Assembly (NCBI RefSeq): GCF_012927745.1
Contig: NZ_JABBKX010000006.1
Coordinates: forward strand, 207,945 to 271,944
DNA: 64,000 nucleotides
Direction of reading: 5' to 3'
Source: Neoroseomonas marina
Lineage (GTDB): Bacteria; Pseudomonadota; Alphaproteobacteria; Acetobacterales; Acetobacteraceae
Positions 9,711 through 19,914 of the stretch are shown here, in pieces. How positions within the stretch are numbered: position 1 is the stretch's first letter; each line of letters begins with the position of its first letter. The notes below the pieces were generated by a model. It was not told the DNA's origin. It ran no database searches and saw only the letters and a list, made by a program, of their open reading frames with translations. The translations under genes and the position numbers were made by a program.

Positions 9711-11927
9711 TCAGCTCGCGCCGATGCGGGTCCGGCTGAAGGGCAGGCTGCGGATGCGCTGGCCGGTCAGGGCGAAGACCGCATTGGCGACGGCGGGCGG
9801 CACGCCCGGCGTGCCCGGCTCCCCGATCCCGCCCATCTGCGCGCCGCTTTCGACGATGCGGACGTGGACCCGCGGCATGCGGTCGCGGCGCAGCACCGGG
9901 TAGGTGTCGAAGTTGCGCGTCGCGACCTCGCCCCGCTCGAACTGCACCTCCTCCGCCAGGGCGGCCGAGAGGCCGATCGCGGCGGCGGATTCCACCTGTT
10001 CCGCAATGGTGCGCGGGTTGACGATGCTGCCCGGGTCGATCGCGATCCAGAGGTCGTGGACCACCACCTCGCCGTCGCGGGCGGAGACCTCGGCGATGGT
10101 CGCGACCTCGGACCCGAAGGGCGAGGCGAGGGCAATGCCGCGCGCGCGCCGCGAACCGTCCGGCGCGTCGTAGGGCCCGCGCCGCCAGCCGCCGGACATC
10201 CCCGCGACCGCATCGAGCAGCGCGCGATGTCGCCCCGGATCGGGCAGCAGCGCCGCGCGCAGGGCGAAGGGGTCCTTGCCGGCGGCTTCGGCGACCTCGT
10301 CGAGGAAGCATTCGAGGAAGAAGTCGTTCATCGAATGCCCGACCGAGCGCCAGAAGCCGAGGTTGATGCCGGGGGGATGCGGCACCGGCACGTACTCGAC
10401 CCGCTTCGCGGGGAAGCGGTACGGCTTGCCGATCAGGCCTTCCATGATCGAGCGGTCGACCGGGGGCGTGCCGAGCGCGGCGGCGCCGAAATGGCGCGTC
10501 ATCGGCCCTTCGCCATAGCCGGCGGCCTGGAAGGCCACGACCTCGCCCCGTGCGTCGAGGCCGGCGCGGAAGGTCGCGAAGGCCAAGGGGCGATAGGCGT
10601 CGCGGGCGAATTCCTCTTCCCGGCTCCAGATCACCTTGACCGGCTTGCCGGTCGCCTTGGCGAGCTGGATCGCCTGCAGATGCGCATTGGCCGACCCATA
10701 GGCGAAATGCCGGCCGAAGAAGCCGCCGAGCGGCGGGGAGTTCAGCCGCACCTGGGCGGGATCGAGCTGCGCTGCGCGGGCGGCCGTTGCCAGGAACTGG
10801 TCCGGCGCCTGGTTCGGCACCCACAGATCGAGCGTTCCGTCCGCGTTGAAGCGTGCCGTGGCCGAGGTGGGCTCGAGCTGGGCATGCGCCAGGTAGGGGG
10901 CGTCGTACTCGGCCTCGACGATCCGCGCGGCGCCCGTGAGGGCGGTGGCGGCGTCGCCCGCTTCCTCGGCCGTATTGCCTGGCGTACCGGCCGCTGCCTT
11001 GAGCCGTCCCAGCATGGCGGCCGCCGTGAAGTCGCCGTCCATGATCGGGCCCTGCAGCGCAGCCCAGGCCACCTGCGCCTGGTCGATGGCGCGCTTCGCC
11101 CGCCACCAGGTATCCGCGACGACCGCGACCGCGCCGGCGAGGCGGTGGACCGAGTTCACGCCCGGCAGCGCGCGGAGCGCGGCTTCGTTGGTCACCGCGG
11201 CGGGCTGCGCACCGGCCCGCGGGGCGTGCAGCACGGCGGCGAGCAGCATCCCCTCGACCTTCACGTCGATGGCATAGGTGACCCGGCCCGTCGCGCGGGC
11301 CCGCACGCCGAGCCGTGGCAGCGGCTGGCCGATGGTCCGGAACGCGGCCCGTTCGCGCAGCGCGACCTCGGCGGGCGGCGTGAGCGCCGCGGCCGCGGCG
11401 GCGAGTTCGCCGTAGGGGAGGGCGCGGCCGGACTCGGCATGGACCACGCGCCCGGGCTCGGTCGCAAGCGATGCCGCCGGGACGCCGAGCCGCGTGGCCG
11501 CGGCTTCGAGCAGCATCGCCCGCGCCGTCGCCCCCAGCGTGCGGAAATGCTGAAAGGACGACCGCACCGAGGATGAGCCGCCGGTGTAGCGCGCATGCCC
11601 CCCGGCCTGGAGGCGGAAATCCTCCCCGGGCGGAGCGCAGGTGACGGTGAAGCGGGCGGGGTCCGCGTCGAGTTCCTCCGCGACGATCTGGGCGACGGCC
11701 GAATCGATGCCCTGGCCGCCCTCGATGAAGGGATTCTGCAGGTGGATCCCGCCGTCGGGGGCGATGCGCAGATAGGCGCCGACGCGGGTCGCCCGGCGCT
11801 GCGTCGTGCCGGCGCCCTGCGCCCGCGGTGCCGGGCTCGGCATCGCCAGGCCCAGCACGAGCCCCGCGCCGAACAGGCGGCGGCGCGACAGGTTGATCGG
11901 GCCCGACCGCATCGCCGCGGCGCTCAT
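9711..11927 (-). CDS. Molybdopterin-binding subunit of an aldehyde/isoquinoline oxidoreductase-type enzyme
   Basis: Large catalytic subunit (738 residues) of a two-subunit molybdenum hydroxylase of the isoquinoline 1-oxidoreductase type (xanthine dehydrogenase superfamily). A twin-arginine signal ([16 protein letters not shown], about 13-28) predicts folded export to the periplasm. Moco-binding segments seen are [40 protein letters not shown] and, near the end, [20 protein letters not shown], whose Glu is the catalytic base of the family. The ATG overlaps the stop of the 2Fe-2S gene upstream (ATGA). Electrons would pass to a c-type cytochrome, as known for this subfamily, but none is adjacent. 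Substrate unknown. Confidence 0.9.
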   Translation of the reverse strand: MSAAAMRSGPINLSRRRLFGAGLVLGLAMPSPAPRAQGAGTTQRRATRVGAYLRIAPDGGIHLQNPFIEGGQGIDSAVAQIVAEELDADPARFTVTCAPPGEDFRLQAGGHARYTGGSSSVRSSFQHFRTLGATARAMLLEAAATRLGVPAASLATEPGRVVHAESGRALPYGELAAAAAALTPPAEVALRERAAFRTIGQPLPRLGVRARATGRVTYAIDVKVEGMLLAAVLHAPRAGAQPAAVTNEAALRALPGVNSVHRLAGAVAVVADTWWRAKRAIDQAQVAWAALQGPIMDGDFTAAAMLGRLKAAAGTPGNTAEEAGDAATALTGAARIVEAEYDAPYLAHAQLEPTSATARFNADGTLDLWVPNQAPDQFLATAARAAQLDPAQVRLNSPPLGGFFGRHFAYGSANAHLQAIQLAKATGKPVKVIWSREEEFARDAYRPLAFATFRAGLDARGEVVAFQAAGYGEGPMTRHFGAAALGTPPVDRSIMEGLIGKPYRFPAKRVEYVPVPHPPGINLGFWRSVGHSMNDFFLECFLDEVAEAAGKDPFALRAALLPDPGRHRALLDAVAGMSGGWRRGPYDAPDGSRRARGIALASPFGSEVATIAEVSARDGEVVVHDLWIAIDPGSIVNPRTIAEQVESAAAIGLSAALAEEVQFERGEVATRNFDTYPVLRRDRMPRVHVRIVESGAQMGGIGEPGTPGVPPAVANAVFALTGQRIRSLPFSRTRIGAS

Positions 11928-12376
11928 GCGGCCCCGGCCGCCGCGGCGATGGCGCGGGCGATGGCGTTGTAGGTGCCGCAGCGGCAGATGTTCGTCATCG
12001 CGACCGCAACCTGCTCGGGCGTCGGCTGCGGCGTGGCCGCGAGCAGGGCTGTCGCGGCCATGACCTGGCCCGACTGGCAGTAGCCGCATTGCGGCGCCTG
12101 TTCCGCGACCCACGCCGCGACGACGCGGCGGCCCACGGGGTGGTCCTCGATCGCCTCGATGGTCGTCACGCGGCGGCCGGCGGCGGCCTCGAGCGTGATG
12201 GAGCAGGACCGCACGGCCTCGCCGTCCAGCAGGACGGTGCAGGCGCCGCACTGGGCGACGCCGCAGCCGTACTTCGTGCCGGTCAGGCCGAGATGATCGC
12301 GCAGCACCCACAGAAGGGGCGTGTCCGCCTCCGCCTCGACGCGCTGAACCGTTCCGTTGACGTTGAATTCGACCAT
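11924..12376 (-). CDS. 2Fe-2S subunit of the molybdenum hydroxylase
   Basis: Small electron-transfer subunit with two [2Fe-2S] clusters. The N-terminal plant-type ferredoxin motif ([15 protein letters not shown]) and the C-terminal motif ([12 protein letters not shown] plus CRCGTYNAI) are complete. From [16 protein letters not shown] the product is 150 residues, the family length. A start at 12397 would add seven residues (MGIPDET) and has GCGAGG directly against it, so the start is not settled. Upstream in the operon of the catalytic subunit, overlapping by 4 bases. Confidence 0.92.
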   Translation of the reverse strand: MVEFNVNGTVQRVEAEADTPLLWVLRDHLGLTGTKYGCGVAQCGACTVLLDGEAVRSCSITLEAAAGRRVTTIEAIEDHPVGRRVVAAWVAEQAPQCGYCQSGQVMAATALLAATPQPTPEQVAVAMTNICRCGTYNAIARAIAAAAGAA

Positions 12377-12448
12377 CGTTTCGTCAGGGATCCCCATCCT
12401 CGCCGCAAGATGGTGCGGCGAGGACGGCCGGGGAAGCCCGGCGACGCA

Positions 12449-13348
12449 TCACGGCCAGGCGACGGCCGGCGGCAGGGACATCAGGATCGCCTCGACATTG
12501 CCGCCCGTGCGGAGGCCGAACAGCGTGCCGCGGTCGTGCAGCAGGTTGAACTCGACGTAGCGGCCGCGGCGGACCAGCTGTTGCTGGCGCTCCTCCCCGG
12601 TCCAGGGCTCGTGCATGCGGCGGCGGACGATCGCCGGATAGGCCTCGAGGAAGGCGCGCCCGACATCCTGGGTGAAGGCGAAGTCCGCCTCGATGCCCTT
12701 GCCCGGCGTCCGATCCCCCAGCCAGTCGTAGAAGATGCCGCCGAGGCCCCGGGGCTCCTGGCGGTGGGGCAGGTAGAAATACTCGTCGCACCACTGCTTG
12801 AAGCGCGGGTACCAGTCCGGGTCGACCTTGTCGCAGGCCGCCTTGTAGGCGGCGTGGAAGCCGCGGGCGTCCTCCTGCGACTCGGGGCTCGCCGGGAACA
12901 TCGGCGTCAGGTCCCCGCCGCCGCCGAACCAGGCGCGCGTCGTCACGATGAAGCGGGTGTTCATGTGCGCCGCCGGCACGCGGGGGCTGCGCATGTGGGA
13001 CACCAGGGAGATGCCGGTCGCGAGGAAGCGCGGATCCTTGTCGGCGCCCGGGATCTGGGCGCGGAACTCGGGGGAGAATTCCCCGAAGACGGTCGAGACG
13101 TTGACCCCGACCTTCTCGAACACCCGGCCATGCATCACGGACATCACGCCCCCGCCGCCGCCGTCGCGGTCCCAGGCGGTGCGCTGGAAGCGTCCGGGCG
13201 GGAGGTCCCGGTGCGGGCCGCTGGCGAGTTCGTCCTCGATCCGCTCGAACTCGGCGCAGATGAGGTCGCGGAGATGCTGGAACCAGGTGCGGGCCGGTGC
13301 GGCCAGCGGATGGTCCACCGGGGCCGTGCCGGCGGTCGCTTCGATCAT
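12449..13348 (-). CDS. hemF: Oxygen-dependent coproporphyrinogen III oxidase
   Basis: Oxidatively decarboxylates coproporphyrinogen III to protoporphyrinogen IX in haem synthesis, using O2. The 299 residues match the family. Signature segments are [29 protein letters not shown] (broken here by position 68-92), [22 protein letters not shown] and [22 protein letters not shown]. The gene diverges from petA, a haem-linked respiratory operon, over a 208-base gap that must hold both promoters; I could not pick out either with confidence. Confidence 0.97.
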   Translation of the reverse strand: MIEATAGTAPVDHPLAAPARTWFQHLRDLICAEFERIEDELASGPHRDLPPGRFQRTAWDRDGGGGGVMSVMHGRVFEKVGVNVSTVFGEFSPEFRAQIPGADKDPRFLATGISLVSHMRSPRVPAAHMNTRFIVTTRAWFGGGGDLTPMFPASPESQEDARGFHAAYKAACDKVDPDWYPRFKQWCDEYFYLPHRQEPRGLGGIFYDWLGDRTPGKGIEADFAFTQDVGRAFLEAYPAIVRRRMHEPWTGEERQQQLVRRGRYVEFNLLHDRGTLFGLRTGGNVEAILMSLPPAVAWP

Positions 13349-13556
13349 GTAACGCTCCCTAGCATGCGTCCGGGTGGCATGGACACCCTGCGTAACGCAC
13401 CCTTATAAGGTCCGCCGCCCAGGGAATGCTGCGCGTGCGTGATGTCGCGCGCCTTTTCACGGGCGACCGGGGGGTCCGGCGGGGCCTCACGGAACTTGAG
13501 ATTCGGCCGGTGTCCCCGTCATCCCTGGGGCGCCCCGGCAAGAGGGGTGGTGAGGT

Positions 13557-14102
13557 ATGGCGGCAAGTGGTGGCGCCACCGCGTCCGAAGGGACGCCGCG
13601 GCGGGACTTCCTGAACCTGGTGACGGCGTCCTTCGCCGCCGTGGGCGTGGGCGCTGTCGCCTGGCCCTTCATCGCTTCGATGCAACCGGCGCGCGACGTG
13701 CTCGCGCTCGCCAGCACCGATGTCGACCTGGCGCCGATCGCGGCCGGTCAGGCGATCACCGTGATGTGGCGCGGCAAGCCGATCTTCGTGCGCAGCCGTA
13801 CCCCGCAGGAGATCGAGGCGGCGCGCGCCGCGCCCCTGTCGGAACTGAAGGACCCCGCCACCGACCAGTCCCGCATCCAGCGCGACCCCTGGCTGATCGT
13901 GATCGGGATCTGCACGCATCTCGGCTGCGTGCCGCTCGGCCAGAAGCCGACCGACCCGCGCGGCGACTACGGCGGATGGTTCTGCCCCTGCCATGGCAGC
14001 CACTACGACACGTCCGGCCGCATCCGTAAGGGGCCGGCGCCGCTGAACCTGGCGGTCCCGCCCTACGCATTCACCTCCGACACCAAGATCCGGATCGGCT
14101 GA
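13557..14102 (+). CDS. petA: Ubiquinol-cytochrome c reductase Rieske iron-sulfur subunit
   Basis: [2Fe-2S] subunit of the cytochrome bc1 complex, which moves electrons from ubiquinol to cytochrome c1 on the periplasmic face. It has 181 residues. An N-terminal arginine pair precedes a single anchor helix ([24 protein letters not shown]), the twin-arginine-type signal anchor usual for this subunit. Cluster-binding boxes are CTHLGCVP and CPCHGSHYD, both intact. First gene of petABC; GGTGGTGAGGT precedes the ATG. Confidence 0.98.
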   Translation: MAASGGATASEGTPRRDFLNLVTASFAAVGVGAVAWPFIASMQPARDVLALASTDVDLAPIAAGQAITVMWRGKPIFVRSRTPQEIEAARAAPLSELKDPATDQSRIQRDPWLIVIGICTHLGCVPLGQKPTDPRGDYGGWFCPCHGSHYDTSGRIRKGPAPLNLAVPPYAFTSDTKIRIG

Positions 14103-14113
14103 GGAACGCGACC

Positions 14114-15382
14114 ATGTCCATCGGCCTGCACAACAGCGACATCCCGAACCCCGTCCTGCGCTGGATCGACCAGCGCATGCCGGTCTTCACCATGATGCAG
14201 AAGGAGTACGGCTCCTTCCCGACGCCGCGGAATTTCAACTACTTCTGGAATTTCGGCGCGCTCGCCATGGTCAACCTGGTGATCATGATCGCGACGGGCG
14301 TGTTCCTCGCGATGCACTACACGCCGCACACCTCGATGGCCTTCGACAGCGTCGAGCGCATCATGCGCGACGTGAACTACGGCTGGCTGCTGCGCTACGT
14401 CCACGCCAACGGCGCGTCGATGTTCTTCATCGTCGTCTACGTCCACATCTGGCGCGGCATGTACTACGGCTCCTACAAGGCGCCGCGCGAACTGCTCTGG
14501 ATGCTCGGCGTCGTCATCTTCCTGCTGATGATGGCAACGGCCTTCATGGGCTACGTGCTGCCGTGGGGCCAGATGTCCTTCTGGGGCGCGACGGTCATCA
14601 CCAACCTCTTCTCGGCCTTCCCGGTGGTGGGCGAGTGGATCGTCCAGCTGCTCTGGGGCGGCTTCTCCGTCGACAACCCGACGCTGAACCGCTTCTTCGC
14701 CCTGCACTACCTGCTGCCCTTCGTGATCGTCGGCGTCGTGTTCCTGCACGTGGTGGCGCTGCACATCACCGGCTCGAACAACCCGCTCGGCATCGAGCCG
14801 AAGGGCCCGCAGGACACCCTGCCGTTCCACCCGTACTACACGGCGAAGGACAGCTTCGGCCTGGTGATCTACTTCATCGTCTTCGCCGTGCTGGTGTTCT
14901 TCGCGCCGAACTACCTCGGCCACCCGGACAACTACATCCCGGCGAACCCGCTGGTGACGCCCGCGCACATCGTGCCGGAATGGTACTTCCTGCCGTTCTA
15001 CGCGATCCTGCGCGCGGTGCCGGACAAGCTCGGCGGCGTGCTCCTGATGTTCGGCTCGATCGCGGTGCTGTTCGTGCTGCCCTGGCTCGACGGCAGCCCG
15101 GTCCGCTCGATGCGGTTCCGCCCGATCGCGCGCATCGCCTTCCTGCTCTGGACGGTGGCGTTCTTCGTGCTCCTCTACTGCGGCGGCAAGCCGGCCGAGG
15201 AGCCCTACGTGACCATCAGCCGGATCGCGGCCGCGTACTACTTCGCGTACTTCCTGGTGATCCTGCCGCTGCTCGCGCGGCTGGAGAAGCCGCTGCCGCT
15301 GCCCGAGAGCATCGCCCGTGCCGTGCTCGGCGGTGGCCCGCTGCCCGGCGGCGCCGCGGCCAAGCCGATGGAGAAGGCCTGA
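14114..15382 (+). CDS. petB: Cytochrome b of the bc1 complex
   Basis: Dihaem membrane subunit carrying the quinol-oxidising (Qo) and quinone-reducing (Qi) sites. The 422 residues form about eight helices. Haem-ligand histidines lie in [36 protein letters not shown] and the [20 protein letters not shown] helix. [13 protein letters not shown] is the conserved PEWY Qo-site loop. It begins 11 bases after petA and is followed 2 bases later by petC. Confidence 0.98.
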   Translation: MSIGLHNSDIPNPVLRWIDQRMPVFTMMQKEYGSFPTPRNFNYFWNFGALAMVNLVIMIATGVFLAMHYTPHTSMAFDSVERIMRDVNYGWLLRYVHANGASMFFIVVYVHIWRGMYYGSYKAPRELLWMLGVVIFLLMMATAFMGYVLPWGQMSFWGATVITNLFSAFPVVGEWIVQLLWGGFSVDNPTLNRFFALHYLLPFVIVGVVFLHVVALHITGSNNPLGIEPKGPQDTLPFHPYYTAKDSFGLVIYFIVFAVLVFFAPNYLGHPDNYIPANPLVTPAHIVPEWYFLPFYAILRAVPDKLGGVLLMFGSIAVLFVLPWLDGSPVRSMRFRPIARIAFLLWTVAFFVLLYCGGKPAEEPYVTISRIAAAYYFAYFLVILPLLARLEKPLPLPESIARAVLGGGPLPGGAAAKPMEKA

Positions 15383-15384
15383 CC

Positions 15385-16155
15385 ATGTTCCGCACCACGC
15401 TCAAGGCCCTGGCCGTCCTCGGCAGCCTCGTTGCCTTCGCGCCGGCCCCCGCCTCCGCGGCGGGGGAGACGATCCACATCCCCGACACCCGCTTTTCCTT
15501 CGACGGGATCTTCGGGACCTATGACCGCGCGAGCGCGCAGCGTGGCTTCCAGATCTACAAGGAAGTCTGCGCCAACTGCCACGCGATGCACCTGCTGTCC
15601 TACCGCAACCTCCGCGCCCTCGGCCTGACCGAGGCGCAGGTCGCGGCGATCGCGGCGACGGTCCAGATCCAGGACGGCCCGAACGACGAAGGCCAGATGT
15701 TCGAGCGGCCCGGCCGTCCGTCCGACCGCTTCCGCAGCCCCTTCCCGAACCCGCAGGCGGCGCGCGCGGCGAACAACGGTGCCCTGCCGCCGGACCTGTC
15801 GGTCATCGCCAAGGCGCGCGAAGGCGGCGCCGACTACCTCTACGCGCTGCTGACCGGCTACGGCGACCCGCCCGCCGGCGTCACGGTGATGGAGGGGATG
15901 AACTACAACCGCTACTTCCCCGGCCACCAGATCGCGATGGCGCCGCCGCTGAGCGCGGGTCAGGTCGAGTTCGCCGACGGGACGCAGTCCACGCTCGAGA
16001 ACATGTCCCGCGACGTCGCCACCTTCCTGCAGTGGGCGGCCGAGCCCGAGCTCGAGGAACGCCGCGCCATGGGCATCAAGATCATCCTGTTCCTCACGGT
16101 GCTGGCGGGGCTCGCCTATGCCGTGAAGCGGAAGATCTGGGCCAACGCGCACTGA
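15385..16155 (+). CDS. petC: Cytochrome c1
   Basis: Membrane-anchored c-type cytochrome of the bc1 complex. The start at 15385 gives a cleavable signal peptide (MFRTTLKALAVLGSLVAFAP, cleavage near ASAAGE) and 256 residues. One haem motif CANCH sits at about residue 54-58. A methionine ligand is expected in the later YNRYFPGHQIAMAPPL segment. A C-terminal helix (IKIILFLTVLAGLAYAV) anchors it. Third gene of petABC, followed directly by an intrinsic terminator. Confidence 0.98.
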   Translation: MFRTTLKALAVLGSLVAFAPAPASAAGETIHIPDTRFSFDGIFGTYDRASAQRGFQIYKEVCANCHAMHLLSYRNLRALGLTEAQVAAIAATVQIQDGPNDEGQMFERPGRPSDRFRSPFPNPQAARAANNGALPPDLSVIAKAREGGADYLYALLTGYGDPPAGVTVMEGMNYNRYFPGHQIAMAPPLSAGQVEFADGTQSTLENMSRDVATFLQWAAEPELEERRAMGIKIILFLTVLAGLAYAVKRKIWANAH

Positions 16156-16182
16156 CGGCGGGGTGCATCGCCATGCCGTGAA

Positions 16183-16208
16183 GGGCCGCCCTCGGGCGGC
16201 CCTTTTCG
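16183..16208 (+). terminator. Intrinsic terminator of petABC
   Basis: GGGCCGCC, a 3-base loop (CTC), then GGGCGGCCC, followed by TTTTCGTTT, 28 bases past the petC stop codon. A GC stem with a T-rich tail is the classical rho-independent form. Confidence 0.85.
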
Positions 16209-16307
16209 TTTGCGGCGACGCTGGCTCGCGACTGCGATTCCTGCGATTTTGTCCCCCAAGGCATCCCGGCGGATCGAAGGACCGGGAGACCGTCAGGGAG
16301 TAGCGAC

Positions 16308-17642
16308 ATGAAGGTCAATCCGGGCGGGAAGACCCCCCGACACATCTCGGCCGCCGAGGCCGCGGCCCTCGTGAAGTCCGGCGACTGGCTCGACTACGGC
16401 GTCATCACCGGCCAGCCCGACGTGTTCGATGCGGCGCTCGCCGCCCGCAGGGACGAACTCGAAGGCGTGAAGATCCGGAACTGCCTGTCGCTGCGCCCCC
16501 GCGCGGTGCTCGAGGCCGACCCGGAGGGCAAGCACTTCCTGTGGTTCTCCTGGCACTTCTCCGGCTACGACCGGAAGAAGCACGACGCCGGCATCAGCCA
16601 CTACATCCCGGTCAACCTCGGCGAGATCCCGGACTACTACCGCCGCTTCAACCCGCCCGTGGACGTCGCGATCATCAAGGCGCGGCCGATGGACGAGAAT
16701 GGCTGGTTCAACTTCGGCGGCGCCAACCTGTGGCACCGCGCCGTCATCGAATGCGCCCGCACCGTCATCATCGAGACCAACCCCGCCATCCCGCACTGCG
16801 AGGGCGAGATGAACGGCGTCCATGCCAGCGAGGTCGATTTCATCGTCGAAGGCGACGGCCAGCCGCCGACCGAACTGCCCAACAGCCCGATCGGCGACGT
16901 CGACCGCGCCGTGGGGCGCCGCATCGCCAACGAGATCGAGGACGGCGCCTGCCTGCAGATCGGGATCGGCGGCATGCCGAACGCGGTCTGCGCGTTGCTG
17001 CTCGACAGCAGCGTGAAGGATCTCGGCATCCATACCGAGATGCTGACCGACGGCATCGGGGAGCTCTATCGCGCCGGGCGCATCACGGGCGTGGCGAAGC
17101 GGCTGCAGCCGGGCAAGATCGTCTATTCCTTCGCGCTCGGCACCAAGGAGCTCTATCGCACGATCGACCGCAACCCGGACTTCCAGTGCCTGCCGGTCGA
17201 GAACACGAACATGCCGCATGTCATCATGCAGAACGACAAGGTGGTGGCGATCAACAACACCACCCAGATCGATCTGCAGGGTCAGGCGGCATCGGAATCG
17301 GACGGCCACCGGCACATCAGCGGCACCGGGGGGCAGTTGCAGTTCGTCCGTGGGGCCTATGCCTCGAAGGGAGGCAAATCCTTCGTCTGCCTGGCGTCCA
17401 CCTATGAGCGGAAGGGCCAGCGCCGCAGCCGCATCGTGCTGAACCTGACGCCGGGCAACGTCGTGACCACGCCGCGGTCGGACATGATGTACGTCGTGAC
17501 CGAGTACGGCATCGCGAACCTCAAGGGGAAGTCCGTGGCCGACCGCGCGAAGGCGCTGATCGGGCTCGCGCATCCGGATTTCCGGGAGGACCTCGAACGG
17601 CAGGCCCGCGAGCACGGCCTGCTGCCGCGCCACTACTACTAG
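16308..17642 (+). CDS. Acetyl-CoA hydrolase/transferase family protein (CoA-transferase)
   Basis: A 444-residue CoA-transferase of the acetyl-CoA hydrolase / 4-hydroxybutyrate CoA-transferase family; it moves CoA between short-chain acids and may serve butyrate or succinate metabolism. The C-terminal domain shows GQAASESDGHRHISGTGGQ and MYVVTEYGIANLKGKSVADR, where the family's catalytic Glu (TEYG) is present. IGIGGMPNAV lies in the middle. A good AGGGAG site precedes the ATG. It has its own transcription unit after the petABC terminator. Its tail overlaps the reverse RidA gene by 4 bases. Exact acceptor and donor cannot be read off. Confidence 0.88.
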   Translation: MKVNPGGKTPRHISAAEAAALVKSGDWLDYGVITGQPDVFDAALAARRDELEGVKIRNCLSLRPRAVLEADPEGKHFLWFSWHFSGYDRKKHDAGISHYIPVNLGEIPDYYRRFNPPVDVAIIKARPMDENGWFNFGGANLWHRAVIECARTVIIETNPAIPHCEGEMNGVHASEVDFIVEGDGQPPTELPNSPIGDVDRAVGRRIANEIEDGACLQIGIGGMPNAVCALLLDSSVKDLGIHTEMLTDGIGELYRAGRITGVAKRLQPGKIVYSFALGTKELYRTIDRNPDFQCLPVENTNMPHVIMQNDKVVAINNTTQIDLQGQAASESDGHRHISGTGGQLQFVRGAYASKGGKSFVCLASTYERKGQRRSRIVLNLTPGNVVTTPRSDMMYVVTEYGIANLKGKSVADRAKALIGLAHPDFREDLERQAREHGLLPRHYY

Positions 17643-18025
17643 GGCCGGCGGGCGACGGCCTCGATCTCGATCAGCGCGCCGCGCACCAGCGCGGTGACGC
17701 CGACGCAGGTCCGCACGGGGCGCCCGCCAGGTGGCAGCGCCGCCGCATAGGCGAGGTTCATCGCCGCGTAGTCGCGCTCGAAGCCCGAGAGGTAGACGCG
17801 CACCGAGACCAGGTGCTCAAGCCCCATCCCGAGCGCCCGCAGCGCGCGGGCGAGGTTCGCCATGGTGCGCGTGGTCTGCGCCGTGATGCCCTCGGGCAGC
17901 GGCGCCCTCGGGTCGTCGAGGTCGCGCGGGAACTGGCCGGTCAGGAAGACGAAGCCATCCGTCTCGACCGCATGCGAGGACGGCGAGACCGAGGGCGGGA
18001 AGCCCGGCAGGATGTGGTGCTGCAC
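17639..18025 (-). CDS. RidA family protein
   Basis: A small (128-residue) member of the YjgF/YER057c/UK114 family, trimeric enzymes that hydrolyse reactive enamine/imine intermediates; several branches have other or unknown roles. Family features are the early SPSSHAVETDGFVFLTGQFP segment, VSVRVYLSGFERDYAAMNLAY, and the late PVRTCVGVTALVRGALIEIEAVA with the conserved Arg. The start is a GTG at 18025, served by GGAGGA that lies inside the end of the DUF4169 gene upstream. Its stop codon overlaps the stop of the convergent CoA-transferase gene. Confidence 0.88.
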   Translation of the reverse strand: MQHHILPGFPPSVSPSSHAVETDGFVFLTGQFPRDLDDPRAPLPEGITAQTTRTMANLARALRALGMGLEHLVSVRVYLSGFERDYAAMNLAYAAALPPGGRPVRTCVGVTALVRGALIEIEAVARRP

Positions 18026-18029
18026 GCCC

Positions 18030-18206
18030 TCAATCCTCCCGCTTCGCGCCGTCGAGCAGCGCCTGGCGCCGCTCCTCGGTCCGGCGGTCGTTGTCCTTCT
18101 CCGCCTTGGTCCGGCCGTGCTTGGTGCGGTTGGCGGCGGCCTGGGCCGCTTCCTCCTGCTTCGCCCGCGCCTTGCGCGCCCGGTTCAGGTTGACGATCTC
18201 GGCCAT
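18030..18206 (-). CDS. DUF4169 family small protein
   Basis: A 58-residue, strongly basic and helical protein beginning MAEIVNLNRARKARAK and ending ALLDGAKRED. The opening (M-x-E-I-V-N-L-N-x-x-R-K) is the signature of the DUF4169 family, found next to RidA-like or dehydrogenase genes in many alphaproteobacteria. No function is known. The reading frame is clean from ATG (18206) to TGA (18030), and the next gene starts 4 bases later with its ribosome-binding site inside this one, so the two form an operon. Confidence 0.78.
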   Translation of the reverse strand: MAEIVNLNRARKARAKQEEAAQAAANRTKHGRTKAEKDNDRRTEERRQALLDGAKRED

Positions 18207-18247
18207 GCGGGGAGGATACGCGCGCCAACCGCCCGAGGGAAACGTCC

Positions 18248-18907
18248 ATGCCCACCATCTCGCTGACCGCCGCCGACGGCCACCGTCTCACCGCCTATCG
18301 CGCCGGGCCGCAGAACGCCGGCCGCGCCCTGGTCGTGGTGCAGGAGATCTTCGGCGTGAACCGGCACATCCGGAACGTGTGCGAGCGCTTCGCCGCCGAG
18401 GGCTACGCCGTCATCGCGCCCGCGCTGTTCGACCGCGTCGGCCCGGGCATCGAGCTCGGCTACGAGGCCGCCGACGTCGCCCAGGGGCGCGAATTGCGGG
18501 GCAAGATCCCGGACGGGCTGACGCTGCTCGACGTGCTCGCGGCGGCGGCGGCGCTGCCGCGCGGGGCGAAGCGCGGCATCGTCGGCTATTGCTGGGGCGG
18601 CACCGTCACCTGGCATGGGGCGACGCGCACCAGCGCCTTTGCGGCGGCCTCTGGCTGGTATGGCGGCGGTATCGCCGCGGCGAAGGACGAGACGCCGCGC
18701 TGCCCGGTGCAACTGCATTTCGGGGAGCAGGACGCCTCCATCCCGATGACGGATGTCGCTGCGATCCGCGCGGCGCAGCCCGGCGTGGACCTGCACGTCT
18801 ATGGCGGCGGGCACGGCTTTGGCTGCGACGAGCGCGGGTCCTATGTCGAGGCGGACTACGCGCTGGCGCAGAAGCGCACGCTGGAGTTCTTCGCGAAGCA
18901 TCTCTGA
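18248..18907 (+). CDS. Dienelactone hydrolase family protein
   Basis: An alpha/beta hydrolase of 219 residues, the usual dienelactone-hydrolase length. Its nucleophile elbow is GYCWGG, so the nucleophile is Cys as in true dienelactone hydrolase. The other triad members are the Asp in FGEQDASIP and the His in YGGGHGFGCDERGSY. VVVQEIFGVNRHIRNVCERFA is the conserved oxyanion-side segment. GAGGG lies 8 bases before the ATG. No chlorocatechol genes are nearby, so it is more likely a general esterase-like member than part of an aromatic pathway. Confidence 0.88.
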   Translation: MPTISLTAADGHRLTAYRAGPQNAGRALVVVQEIFGVNRHIRNVCERFAAEGYAVIAPALFDRVGPGIELGYEAADVAQGRELRGKIPDGLTLLDVLAAAAALPRGAKRGIVGYCWGGTVTWHGATRTSAFAAASGWYGGGIAAAKDETPRCPVQLHFGEQDASIPMTDVAAIRAAQPGVDLHVYGGGHGFGCDERGSYVEADYALAQKRTLEFFAKHL

Positions 18908-18912
18908 CGACA

Positions 18913-19013
18913 GGCGGGGGGAGAAGGGAACTTCTCCCCCCGGACCCCCCTCAACCTTCCTTGGAACAAAAAATCAAAGAAGGGAGGGGGTTTGGGGGAG
19001 GTTCTCCTCCCCC
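18913..19013. repeat. Dispersed hairpin repeat, copy B
   Basis: GGGGGGAGAAG and CTTCTCCCCCC form an 11-bp perfect stem over a GGAA loop at 18,916-18,941, followed by GGACCCCCCTCAACC and TTCCTTGGAAC to 18,967. A second hairpin (GGGGGAGG / CCTCCCCC) ends the block at about 19,013. The first ~50 bases match copy C near 22,829 except for one inserted base. It lies between two convergent genes (dienelactone hydrolase and PfkB kinase), where it could act as a bidirectional terminator. Confidence 0.82.
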
Positions 19014-19020
19014 GACCTCG

Positions 19021-19914
19021 TCACATCAGTTCGTCGACCATCGCCCGTGTCGGCGTCGCGCCGTCCCGCGCCCGCAGGGCGCCTGCCGCCGACGCGAATC
19101 GCATCGCGCGGTCCGTCGGCATCCCTTCCGCAATGGCGAGCGCATAGGCGCCGTGGAACACGTCCCCCGCGCCGGTGGTGTTCGTCGCCTCGACCGGGAA
19201 GGCCGGCGTGCGGGTCGCCTTCCCGTGCCCGGGCAGCAGCCACAGCACGCCCTTCTCGCCTTGCGTGACGGCGGCGACCTTCACGGGGCCGGAGGCGAGC
19301 GCTTGGCGCAGTCCTTCCTCCGGGCTGCGGCCGGGCGCGTAGTTGGCGAGGCCCGGCACCGAGAAGATCGCGTGGTCCACGCGCGGCACCAGGTCGACCA
19401 GGATGCGCGTCTCGCTGCGCTCGCCGTCGAGCACCACCGGCACGCCGGCGGCACGGGCCGCGGCCGCGGCGGCCGCGACGCCTTCCGGCCAGCGCGGATC
19501 GCAGCACAGCGCCGCCGCGCCGGCGATCCGGTCCAGCGGCAGCCAGGCCGGATCGGTGCCGAGCCCGGAGCCGCGGAAGGAAACGATGGTCCGTTCCCCG
19601 CGCGGGTCGACCAGCACGGCGCCGACGGGCGTCCGCCCGCCGGGCACGCGCCGCAGGCCCGCGACGTCCACGCCTTCCTGCTCGAGCGACTGCGCCAGCG
19701 GCTCCCCGTTCAGGTCATCGCCCACCCGGCCCCAGAAAGCGGCGCGGCCACCGAGGCGCACCACCGCGATCGCGGCGTTGGCCGCCATGCCGCCGGCGCC
19801 GATGCTGTACGACCGGGCGGCGATCTTTGCGGGTGGCTGGGGTATGTCCTCGACCCGGAATGTGTGGTCAGCGACGACGTTGCCGAGGCAGATGACGAGA
19901 GGAGGAGCCGACAT
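19021..19914 (-). CDS. PfkB/ribokinase family sugar kinase
   Basis: A 297-residue carbohydrate kinase. MSAPPLVICLGNVVADHTFR opens the Rossmann-like fold, GAGGMAANAAIAVVRLGG is PfkB signature 1, and NTTGAGDVFHGAYALAIAEG is signature 2 with the catalytic Asp. Substrate (ribose, fructose, nucleoside or other) is not decidable. The start codon overlaps, on the opposite strand, the first ATG of the divergent pseudouridine synthase gene (the shared bases are 19,912-19,915). No Shine-Dalgarno is visible upstream of this start. Confidence 0.9.
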   Translation of the reverse strand: MSAPPLVICLGNVVADHTFRVEDIPQPPAKIAARSYSIGAGGMAANAAIAVVRLGGRAAFWGRVGDDLNGEPLAQSLEQEGVDVAGLRRVPGGRTPVGAVLVDPRGERTIVSFRGSGLGTDPAWLPLDRIAGAAALCCDPRWPEGVAAAAAAARAAGVPVVLDGERSETRILVDLVPRVDHAIFSVPGLANYAPGRSPEEGLRQALASGPVKVAAVTQGEKGVLWLLPGHGKATRTPAFPVEATNTTGAGDVFHGAYALAIAEGMPTDRAMRFASAAGALRARDGATPTRAMVDELM

